Source of the DNA: DP-19 sp041488235
Lineage (GTDB): Bacteria; Desulfobacterota; Binatia; UTPRO1
Direction of reading: 5' to 3'
NCBI GenBank assembly: GCA_041488235.1
Contig: JBGPOW010000084.1
Span: forward strand, 1-16,896
DNA: 16,896 nt
The translations under genes were made by a program, and so were the position numbers. Below the pieces are notes generated by a model that worked only from the letters and a program-made list of their open reading frames with translations, made no database searches and was not told the DNA's origin. Shown here piece after piece: positions 1 through 6,230 of the stretch (the stretch's first letter is position 1; every line of letters begins with the position of its first letter).

Positions 1-36
1 AGCCGCCCGCGTCCGCCCCACCCGCCGCGTCCTTCG

Positions 37-1173
37 ATGAACGAGAGTTTCCCCCCGTTCGCCGCCGTACCGCTTTCGCGCAATAATGGAGTGAACGTGA
101 ACCCCGAGCCGATACGCTGCCCGCTGCCCGACCGCATCGAAAAGGACAGCCTCGCGCAGATCCGGCGCACGGTGTTGCATCACGCTGCGGGGTCGACCGT
201 CGTCCTCGACTGCGCGGCGCTCGGCGCGCTCGACCCACTCGCGGCGGCGCGTCTCTTACGTGTGATCGCGGAGGCGCGTGGCGCCGGCATCGAGGTGCGC
301 CTCGCGAACCTTGGCGAGGCCGCGCGCCGGACGCTCACGGACGTCGATCCGGCGATCCTCGGCGAGGAGGCGCCGCGTCCGCGACGGCATCCGGTCGCGG
401 TGATCGGCGAGCGGACACTCGACGCCGCCGATGCGTTCGGCGCCGTCGGCACGCTCCTCACCGACGCGGCCGCCGCGCTCGCGCGACCATTCGGGCGGCG
501 CGGCATCAAGTGGGACCGCACGGTGCAGCAGATGGCGCTCATCGGCACCGAGGCGGTGCCGATCGTCGCCTTCATCTCGCTCTTGATCGGCATCGTCCTG
601 GCGTTGAACGGCGCACAGCAGCTGCGGCAGTTCGGCGCGGCGATCTTCATCGCCAACCTCGTCGGCATCTCGATGACGCGCGAGATGGGACCGCTCATCA
701 CCGCCATCATCGTCGCCGGGCGGACGGGCTCGGCGATCGCCGCCGAGATCGGCACGATGGTGATCTCCGAGGAGATCGACGCGATGCGGACGATGGCGCT
801 CAGCCCGACGCGCTTCCTCGTCGTGCCGAAGGTGCTGGCGCTCGTCTGCATGATGCCGCTCCTCACCGTGATCAGTAACGTCGCCGGGATCGGCGGCGGG
901 TATCTGGTCGGCGTTTTCGGCTTGAATCTCGGCGACAGCGCGTACCGCATGCAGACGGTGCAGGCGCTCCTCATCTCCGACGTCGTCACGGGTCTCGTGA
1001 AAAGCGTCGTCTTCGGCCTGCTGATCGGGTTGATCGGCGTCTACCGCGGCTTCGCCGTCCGCGGCGGCCCCGAGGCGGTCGGCCGCGCCACGACGTCGGC
1101 GGTGGTCACGTCGATCATCGCGTGCATCATCGCTAACGCCTGCTTCACGGCATTCTTCTACGTGACCGATTGA
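37..1173 (+). CDS. mlaE: STAS-domain fused MlaE-type lipid ABC transporter permease
   Basis: This is the inner-membrane permease of a phospholipid-trafficking ABC transporter of the Mla type. The protein is 378 aa. Residues about 25-110 look like a STAS (MlaB-like) domain (VVLDCAALGALDPLAAARLL), and about 150-378 is the MlaE permease with several hydrophobic segments. The family signature is clear at 215-250 (REMGPLITAIIVAGRTGSA, then SEEIDAM). In E. coli MlaB and MlaE are separate proteins; here they are fused, a form known in other proteobacteria. It heads an operon with mlaF, mlaD and a lipoprotein. The start is uncertain. ATG 37 has no visible Shine-Dalgarno, while the in-frame GTG at 97 has GGAG 5 nt upstream and still keeps the STAS domain. 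Family assignment is firm; the lipid substrate and direction are inferred. Confidence 0.93.
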   Translation: MNESFPPFAAVPLSRNNGVNVNPEPIRCPLPDRIEKDSLAQIRRTVLHHAAGSTVVLDCAALGALDPLAAARLLRVIAEARGAGIEVRLANLGEAARRTLTDVDPAILGEEAPRPRRHPVAVIGERTLDAADAFGAVGTLLTDAAAALARPFGRRGIKWDRTVQQMALIGTEAVPIVAFISLLIGIVLALNGAQQLRQFGAAIFIANLVGISMTREMGPLITAIIVAGRTGSAIAAEIGTMVISEEIDAMRTMALSPTRFLVVPKVLALVCMMPLLTVISNVAGIGGGYLVGVFGLNLGDSAYRMQTVQALLISDVVTGLVKSVVFGLLIGLIGVYRGFAVRGGPEAVGRATTSAVVTSIIACIIANACFTAFFYVTD

Positions 1174-1184
1174 GCGCCGCCCCG

Positions 1185-1985
1185 ATGACGCGAGAACAGA
1201 GCACGCGCCCGCTCGTCGTCGAGAATCTGGTCGCCGGCTACGGCGACGCGACGATCCTCGACGGCGTCTCGATCGCCGTCGACCCCGGCGAGATCCTCGT
1301 CGTGCTCGGCGCGACCGGGTCGGGCAAGAGCACCCTGCTCCGCTGCATCGTCGGTCTCGTCGCCGCGCGCCGCGGCCGGGTGCTCGTCGGCGGGCGCGAC
1401 ATGAACGAGGCGAGCGAGACCGAGCGCGAGGACATCCTGCGCGACGTCGGCCTCGCATTCCAGGAGGCGGCACTCCTCAATTCGATGACGACGGCGGAGA
1501 ACATCGCGTTGCCGATCATCGAGCACTGGCAGCTCGACGAGCCGACGGCGCTCATGCTGGCGCGCATGCGCCTCGCGCGCGTCGGGCTCGCGGGCGCCGG
1601 CGGCAAGATGCCGTCCGAGCTCTCCGGCGGCATGCGCAAGCGCGCCGGCATCGCGCGTGCGATCGCCCTCGAGCCGCGGCTCCTCATGCTCGACGAGCCC
1701 ACGGCCGGCCTCGACCCCACGACCGCGCGCGCGATCGACGAGCTCGTCCTCAGTCTCAAGGCGCGCGGCGACATGGCGATCGTCTGCGTGACGCACGAGC
1801 TCGGCAGCATCAACACGATCACCGACCGTGCCGTCATGCTCGCGAAGGGCAAGGTGATCGCCAGCGGCACGCTCGACGAGATGCGCGCGAATCCCGACGC
1901 GCGCGTACAAGCGTTCTTCCGCCGCGAGCTCTTGCCGCAAGGCGAGCGGCGGAGCCTGGTCGACGCCCTGGAGTGGCGCGGGTGA
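1185..1985 (+). CDS. mlaF: MlaF-type ABC transporter ATP-binding protein
   Basis: This is the cytoplasmic ATPase that powers the MlaE permease. From ATG 1185 it is 266 aa, close to the usual length (about 270). All ABC landmarks are present: Walker A GATGSGKST about 45 residues in, signature LSGGMRKRAGIARA near residue 147, Walker B LLMLDEPTAGLD near 167, and the H-loop histidine in CVTHE. The SGGM(R/K)KR form of the signature is typical of MlaF/Ttg2A. The next gene, mlaD, follows 10 nt after the stop. The start could instead be TTG 1170, which overlaps the mlaE stop and adds MSAAP. ATG 1185 is preferred because TTG starts are rarer; neither has a strong ribosome site. Confidence 0.93.
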   Translation: MTREQSTRPLVVENLVAGYGDATILDGVSIAVDPGEILVVLGATGSGKSTLLRCIVGLVAARRGRVLVGGRDMNEASETEREDILRDVGLAFQEAALLNSMTTAENIALPIIEHWQLDEPTALMLARMRLARVGLAGAGGKMPSELSGGMRKRAGIARAIALEPRLLMLDEPTAGLDPTTARAIDELVLSLKARGDMAIVCVTHELGSINTITDRAVMLAKGKVIASGTLDEMRANPDARVQAFFRRELLPQGERRSLVDALEWRG

Positions 1986-1995
1986 TGGAGGAACG

Positions 1996-2931
1996 ATGGC
2001 GGAGGTGACGAGCGGCGCGGCGCGCACCCGCCGCGATACCTTCCGCGTCGGCATCTTCGTGCTCCTCGCCGGGGCGCTGCTCATCGGCGGCCTCCTCTGG
2101 ATCGCCGGCGCCCGCATCTTCCGCCCCGTCGACACCTACACGGTACTGTTCACGGACTCCGTCAGCGGGCTGAATCGCAGCGCCAACGTCGAGTATCAGG
2201 GCGTCGTCGTCGGCCGGGTGCGCGACATCTATCTCACCCGCGACTTGCCGCCGAAGGTCGCCGTCATCGTCGACGTCGAGCCCGGGACGCCCGTCCGCAC
2301 GGACACGATCGCGGCGCTCCTCGGCTCGCTCGTGACCGGCATCCAGTACATCCAGTTCCAAGGCGGCACCGGGGATCTATTGAAGCCGGGCGGCACCATC
2401 CGCGGGGACGTCACGTCGCTGGCGCAGTTCCGCGACCAGCTCTCCGACATCGCCGACCGCGCCGGCAAGATCATGCGCAAGCTCGACGAGCAGGTGTTCA
2501 CCGAGGAGAACAGCACCAAAGTGACCGCGTTCGTCGCCGACCTGCAGGGCATCGCGCAGAGCCTGAACAACACGATGGCGACGTTCCGCGCCGAGGACAC
2601 TGGCAAGCAGGTCGCCCAGCTCGTGCGCCAGCTGTCGACGACGACCGAGAACCTGAACCGCCTCATCACCGACGTGTACGCCCGTCGCGAGACGATCTTC
2701 GGCGGCGTCGAGACGACGCTGCGCCACCTCGACGAGACCGTCACCGCGACCCGCGCGCTCGTGCAGACGACGCAGACGCAGATCTCCGGCACCGGCGGGT
2801 CGTTCGGGTCGCTGGTGGGCGACTTGAACGCCACCACCAACCGACTGCAGGAGACGCTCGACATCATCCGCAGCGATCCCTCGGTACTGTTCTGGGGGCG
2901 GAAGGTGCCGGAACGGGAGTTCGAGAAATGA
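1996..2931 (+). CDS. mlaD: MlaD-family (MCE domain) lipid transport protein
   Basis: This is the periplasmic lipid-binding subunit, anchored in the inner membrane, that forms a ring on the MlaFE transporter. The protein is 311 aa. It has a short cytoplasmic N-terminus, one membrane segment at about 17-38, then the MCE domain at about 46-125 (VLFTDSVSGLNRSANVEYQG, then VGRV). The last 170 residues are polar and look alpha-helical or coiled (DQLSDIADRAGKIMRKLDEQ and similar), followed by the tail motif SDPSVLFWGRKVP. E. coli MlaD is much shorter (183 aa), so the long helical extension is closer to other MCE proteins and could span part of the periplasm. A good ribosome site (GGAGG at 1987-1991) precedes ATG 1996. 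The stop overlaps the next start by 4 nt (ATGA). Confidence 0.92.
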   Translation: MAEVTSGAARTRRDTFRVGIFVLLAGALLIGGLLWIAGARIFRPVDTYTVLFTDSVSGLNRSANVEYQGVVVGRVRDIYLTRDLPPKVAVIVDVEPGTPVRTDTIAALLGSLVTGIQYIQFQGGTGDLLKPGGTIRGDVTSLAQFRDQLSDIADRAGKIMRKLDEQVFTEENSTKVTAFVADLQGIAQSLNNTMATFRAEDTGKQVAQLVRQLSTTTENLNRLITDVYARRETIFGGVETTLRHLDETVTATRALVQTTQTQISGTGGSFGSLVGDLNATTNRLQETLDIIRSDPSVLFWGRKVPEREFEK

Positions 2932-3536
2932 CGCGTGCCCCCATCCTCGTCGTCGCGCTGGCGCTCGCCGGCTGCGCGCTCGCCCGGACGACCCCGAACG
3001 TCCGCTATTACACGCTGGCGATCACCACGCCGCCGTCGACGAGCGTCGGGGCGCCGATCCGCGTCGGCACGATCAACAGCGACCAGCCCTACGCGACCGA
3101 GCGCATCGCGTTCCGCACCTCGCCCTACCAGCTCGACTACTACACGTATCACCGCTGGGCCGCCGACCCGCGAAACCTGATCCGAACCGTCGCGCGCGAC
3201 TACTTCGAGCGCGCCGGCGGCGCGTCGGGTGTACCCTTCGAACTCGACGGCAATATCCGCCGGCTCGAGGAAGTCGACGAGCCGAGCGGACGGCGCGGCG
3301 CGCTCGCGCTCGACGTGCGCCTCGCGCGTGGCGGCAGGGTCGTGCTCGAGCGTGCGTACAGCGAGAGCGAGCCTGCCGAGTCGCCCCGCCCCGAAGCGGT
3401 GGCGGCGGCGCTCAGCCGCGCGCTGCAACGCATTCTCGACCAAGTACTCGCCGAGGCGGCGCGCGCCGACGGCGCCGCCGCGCTGCCGCCGGCGCGCACC
3501 GACAGTGTGGCGGCGGCGCCATCCGGCGCGCGCTGA
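2928..3536 (+). CDS. PqiC-like ABC transport auxiliary lipoprotein
   Basis: This is a predicted lipoprotein partner of the MCE transporter. The protein is 202 aa. The N-terminus is a lipoprotein signal with lipobox LAGC, so Cys16 should be lipidated. The mature part begins RTTPNVRYYTL and continues with blocks (YATERIAFRTSPYQLDYYTY, then HRWAADP) that match the ABC_trans_aux (PqiC/YmbA) family. These proteins sit under the outer membrane and receive or tether the MCE complex. The C-terminal 40 residues are Ala/Arg/Pro-rich and probably disordered. Its ATG overlaps the mlaD stop (ATGA), which implies translational coupling. With no mlaC in the operon, this lipoprotein may be the outer-membrane end of the pathway. 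Family call is from motif recognition; role is inference. Confidence 0.85.
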   Translation: MTRAPILVVALALAGCALARTTPNVRYYTLAITTPPSTSVGAPIRVGTINSDQPYATERIAFRTSPYQLDYYTYHRWAADPRNLIRTVARDYFERAGGASGVPFELDGNIRRLEEVDEPSGRRGALALDVRLARGGRVVLERAYSESEPAESPRPEAVAAALSRALQRILDQVLAEAARADGAAALPPARTDSVAAAPSGAR

Positions 3537-3657
3537 CGCCGAGGAACGGCGATACAGCGTCGATCGGTCGTCTTTGCCTCGGGTTGCGCGTTACCGCGCC
3601 GACGTGCCTGCGGCAGTAGCGCCGCCGCGGCGCGGTCGCTAAATCTTCGCGCGTCGG

Positions 3658-3663
3658 TATAAT
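3658..3663 (+). promoter_or_regulatory. Candidate -10 box for the S1-domain gene
   Basis: A perfect TATAAT lies 23 bp before the ATG at 3686, in the 149-bp gap after the lipoprotein gene. It stands out in this GC-rich sequence. No good TTGACA box lies 17 bp upstream (the region reads GTCGCT), so the promoter call rests on the -10 alone. Transcription would start near 3670 and leave a leader of about 16 nt containing GGAGGA (3677-3682), the ribosome site. A GC hairpin without a T-run lies just upstream (3619-3633). Confidence 0.45.
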
Positions 3664-3685
3664 TCCGCCGCTCCTCGGAGGATCC

Positions 3686-5056
3686 ATGTCACCAACGAAC
3701 GACCCCGGCCGTACCGCCGCGCCCGGCGAAGACGAGGCCGACCAGCCCACGCCCTACGAGGGCGAGCCCTACGAGGGCACGCGCGCCAAAAACGACGCGG
3801 GGACCGCTCCGTCGGCGCCGAACGTTCCGTCCGAGCCGCCGGCGAGCGGCGAGGACGATTTCGCGGCGCTGTTCGCGGCGAGCGAAGCAGAGCAGCCGGC
3901 GCAGGCGCGGGTCCAAACCGGCGACGTCGTCCGCGGCCGCGTGGTCGCGATCGGGCCGGCGACCGCGTTCGTCGCGATCGGCGCCAAGGCGGAGGCGGTC
4001 ATCGACCTGGCCGAGTTTCGCGATCCGACGACCGGCGAGCTCGGCCTCGCCATCGGCGATCAGCTGACCGCCACCGTCACCGACGACGGCAGCCGTTCGG
4101 GATCGATCGTCCTCAAGCACACGCTCGGCCGCGGCGGCCACGTGCCGGGCGAGCTCGAGCAAGCGCACACGCATGGCCTCGCCGTCGAGGGTCTCGTCAC
4201 GGGACAGAACAAGGGCGGCTTCGACGTGCAGGTGCTCGGCGTGCGCGCGTTCTGCCCCGCGTCGCAGATCGATCTCCGGCGCGCGGATCCGGCGCAGTAC
4301 GTCGGCCAGCGGCTGCGGTTTCGCGTGAGCCAGCTCGGCGCCGGCGGCCGCAACGTCGTCGTCTCGCGGCGGCAGCTGCTCGAGGAGGAGGCCGCGGCGC
4401 AAGCGGCGACGGTGTGGGAGCGCCTGTCCGTCGGCGCCGTCGTACGCGGCACGGTGACGTCGTTGCGCGACTTCGGCGCCTTCGTCGACCTCGGGGGTGT
4501 CGAGGGGCTGATTCACGTGACCGAGCTCGGCTACGGTCGCCCGAGTCATCCCTCGGACGTGGTGCAGGTGGGGCAAGAGGTCGAGGCGCAGGTGGTGAAG
4601 CTCGAGCGCGCGGTCGAGGGCGGCCGGGATCGCATCAGCCTTTCGCTGCGGGCGCTCGCCGCCGACCCGTGGTCGAGCGCCGCGGAACGTTTCCCGGTCG
4701 GCACCACCGTACGTGGCACGGTGCGCCGGCTCGAGCCGTTCGGCGCCTTCGTCGAGCTCGCGTCCGGGCTCGACGGCCTGGTCCACGTGTCGCGCATGTC
4801 GCTCGAACGCCGGGTGGGGCATCCGAAGAACGTCGTGAAGATCGGCGACGAAGTCGAGGTGACGGTCGTCGCGCTCGAGCCCGAGAAGCGGCGCATCTCG
4901 CTCTCGATGGTCGAGGGCGCGCGCCGCGCACGCGAGGACGCGGACGCCGCCGCGCGCCGCGAGGAGCGCGCCGCAATCGCCGAGAAGACCTCCGAAGGCA
5001 AGAGCCTCGGCACCCTCGCCGATCTCCTGGCGGCGTCCACGAAGAAGCGACAGTGA
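3686..5056 (+). CDS. Four-domain S1 RNA-binding protein
   Basis: This is a cytoplasmic RNA-binding protein, probably acting in translation or RNA handling. The protein is 456 aa. An acidic, Pro/Ala-rich, probably disordered N-terminus covers 1-74. Four S1 (OB-fold) repeats follow at about 76-148, 160-230, 247-324 and 336-410. The last two are canonical (GTVTSLRDFGAFVDLG...GLIHVTEL; GTVRRLEPFGAFVELA...GLVHVSRM) and each ends in (R)ISLS. Repeats 1 and 2 are divergent. The tail is charged and ends LGTLADLLAASTKKRQ. Ribosomal protein S1 usually has six domains and about 560 aa, so this is more likely an S1-like accessory protein than rpsA itself. GGAGGA precedes the ATG. The stop overlaps the next gene's GTG start. 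Residues 23-32 (PYEGEPYEGT) are encoded by a tandem palindromic DNA repeat. Confidence 0.88.
   Translation: MSPTNDPGRTAAPGEDEADQPTPYEGEPYEGTRAKNDAGTAPSAPNVPSEPPASGEDDFAALFAASEAEQPAQARVQTGDVVRGRVVAIGPATAFVAIGAKAEAVIDLAEFRDPTTGELGLAIGDQLTATVTDDGSRSGSIVLKHTLGRGGHVPGELEQAHTHGLAVEGLVTGQNKGGFDVQVLGVRAFCPASQIDLRRADPAQYVGQRLRFRVSQLGAGGRNVVVSRRQLLEEEAAAQAATVWERLSVGAVVRGTVTSLRDFGAFVDLGGVEGLIHVTELGYGRPSHPSDVVQVGQEVEAQVVKLERAVEGGRDRISLSLRALAADPWSSAAERFPVGTTVRGTVRRLEPFGAFVELASGLDGLVHVSRMSLERRVGHPKNVVKIGDEVEVTVVALEPEKRRISLSMVEGARRAREDADAAARREERAAIAEKTSEGKSLGTLADLLAASTKKRQ
3751..3778 (+). repeat. In-frame tandem 15-bp palindromic repeat, two copies
   Basis: Two copies of the 13-bp hairpin GCCCT-ACG-AGGGC lie at 3751-3763 and 3766-3778, separated by GA, giving a 15-bp period. 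They encode PYEGE-PYEGT in the disordered N-terminus of the S1 protein. A matching pair with altered stem bases lies in the acyl-CoA dehydrogenase gene at 6419-6446. Confidence 0.8.
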
Positions 5057-6039
5057 GGCGACGCGCGCGTCTGCGCGTGGACGTGTTCGCTCGCCCGTCC
5101 ATCGCGGCGCTCGCCCTCGTGGGGCACGTGCTCGTGACGAGCGCCGCCGCAAGCGCGGCCGGAACCCCCGTCGAGGCGTCGCGCACCGCGGACGCCGTTG
5201 CCGCCGCGAGCGTCACTCCTGCCGGCGCGCCGGCGTGCGACTGCGGGCGCTTCGCCGACGAGCTCGCGGCCGCGCGCGCCGTCTACGCGAGTCGCGGCGA
5301 GGGCGCGACGAGCCCGCCGTCGCAGGCGGCGCGGACGCGGTTTCGCGAGCGCATCCTCGACGCGTTCGCGCGCGCGAGCTGCCTCGTCGCCTGCGACGGC
5401 GTCGCCGATCCGGAGCGCGACGAGGCGCGCATCCTCCTCGCGACGACGGCGTTCAAGAGCCGGCGCTTCGGACCGACCGACGCGGCGGCGGCGGCGCGAC
5501 TGACGCGCGGCCTGGACGAAACCGAGCGCTGCCTCGCACACCCAACGCCGCCGCCGGCATGCCAGCTCTGGCACGGCAGCATCCGCGGCATCCAAGCGCG
5601 CGGCTCGTGGAACCCGATGCAGCTCGCGTTGCCGAAGCAGCTCCTCATCGAGTTCCGCGCCGCCCGCGCCGGCGCTCCGCCGGGAGCGGATCCGCCGGAC
5701 GGTGCCGCGACGCGCGCCGAGGCGTCGCTCCTGATCCGCGCACCGAGCGTCGCCGGCGGCGACGTCCAAGCGGGGCGTCGGTTGATGGAAGCGGCGTCTG
5801 CGGCGCCGCTCTTCGCCTGCAACGTCGACAACCGCATCCTCCTCGCCGAGACGCGCGCGCGCACCGGCGACGGGACACGCGCGGTCGCCGAGCTGCGCGC
5901 GGCGCTCGCCGCTGGGCTCCCCGCGTGCGGCGACGACCGTTACGAGAACGCCTCCGACCTCGACGATGCGGCGCGCTGCCTCGCGCGCCTCGAGGAGCGG
6001 CCCGACCAAGACCCCGGCTGGGACGACGATTGCCGCTAG
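5053..6039 (+). CDS. Exported Cys-containing protein, possibly TatT/TPR-like
   Basis: This is a hypothetical secreted or periplasmic protein of 328 aa. The start is GTG 5053, which overlaps the S1 gene stop (GTGA). It gives a basic N-terminus followed by a hydrophobic stretch (SIAALALVGHVLVTSAAASA) that reads as a Sec signal with cleavage near AASAAG. The open frame extends further upstream, but only as a shadow of the S1 gene. The mature part has about ten cysteines (for example ACDCG, SCLVAC), consistent with disulfides. The second half (CQLWHGSIRGIQARGSW, RAPSVAGGDVQAGRRLMEAA, NRILLAETRARTGD) has the rhythm of TRAP transporter T-component (TatT)/TPR helical repeats, but no TRAP permease genes are nearby. 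Family is tentative. The stop codon TAG lies inside the CTAG target of the MITE that follows. Confidence 0.75.
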   Translation: MRRRARLRVDVFARPSIAALALVGHVLVTSAAASAAGTPVEASRTADAVAAASVTPAGAPACDCGRFADELAAARAVYASRGEGATSPPSQAARTRFRERILDAFARASCLVACDGVADPERDEARILLATTAFKSRRFGPTDAAAAARLTRGLDETERCLAHPTPPPACQLWHGSIRGIQARGSWNPMQLALPKQLLIEFRAARAGAPPGADPPDGAATRAEASLLIRAPSVAGGDVQAGRRLMEAASAAPLFACNVDNRILLAETRARTGDGTRAVAELRAALAAGLPACGDDRYENASDLDDAARCLARLEERPDQDPGWDDDCR

Positions 6040-6201
6040 TGTCCCGAATCTGAAGTCCGTTGCCAAAGTCGGGGGTGGTTCGGCGGCGCTGGCAAGGCGC
6101 GACGACGAGGAATAGTTGTCGCTATTCCGAGGAGGAGCAACGCAGCCAGCACCGTCGAGACGCCCCCGAATTTGGTGACGGACTTCAGATTCGGGACACT
6201 A
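6037..6201. mobile_element. 165-bp palindromic MITE, IS630/Tc1-like ends, TA flanks
   Basis: A short non-coding element with terminal inverted repeats. The arms 6036-6093 and 6145-6202 are reverse complements with 50 of 58 positions matching and the outer 25 perfect (CTAGTGTCCCGAATCTGAAG and on). Each end lies in CTAG, so the element proper (6039-6199) is flanked by TA-TA, the target duplication of the IS630/Tc1-mariner group, which favours CTAG sites. The centre is a second hairpin, GGAATAG (6109-6115) pairing with CTATTCC (6122-6128). Inside are the boxes GCAAGGCGCGA (6092-6102) and GAGCAACGCAGC (6135-6146). No transposase frame is present, so it must be moved in trans. It could also act as a transcription terminator between the two genes. 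The family call is inferred from the ends. Confidence 0.75.
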
Positions 6202-6230
6202 GTGAACCTCGACACGAGAAGGACCCGACG

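Noticed and set aside
256..1473. Long - strand open frame across mlaE and mlaF
   Set aside because: Product is mostly Arg and Asp repeats and spans the junction of two well-supported + strand genes.
3619..3633. Hairpin GCGCCG-CCG-CGGCGC as a terminator of the Mla operon
   Set aside because: The stem is only 6 bp and no T-run follows; such GC hairpins are common by chance here.
4414..5052. Upstream extension of the exported-protein gene
   Set aside because: This part overlaps the S1 gene in another frame and is Arg/Gly-rich. A GTG at 5053 with a signal peptide directly after it explains the gene better.
3686..5056. Calling the S1 protein ribosomal protein S1 (rpsA)
   Set aside because: Only four S1 domains and two of them divergent; true S1 in this kind of bacterium normally has six.
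3689..5152. Long - strand open frame opposite the S1 gene
   Set aside because: Shadow frame; the + strand encodes four S1 domains.
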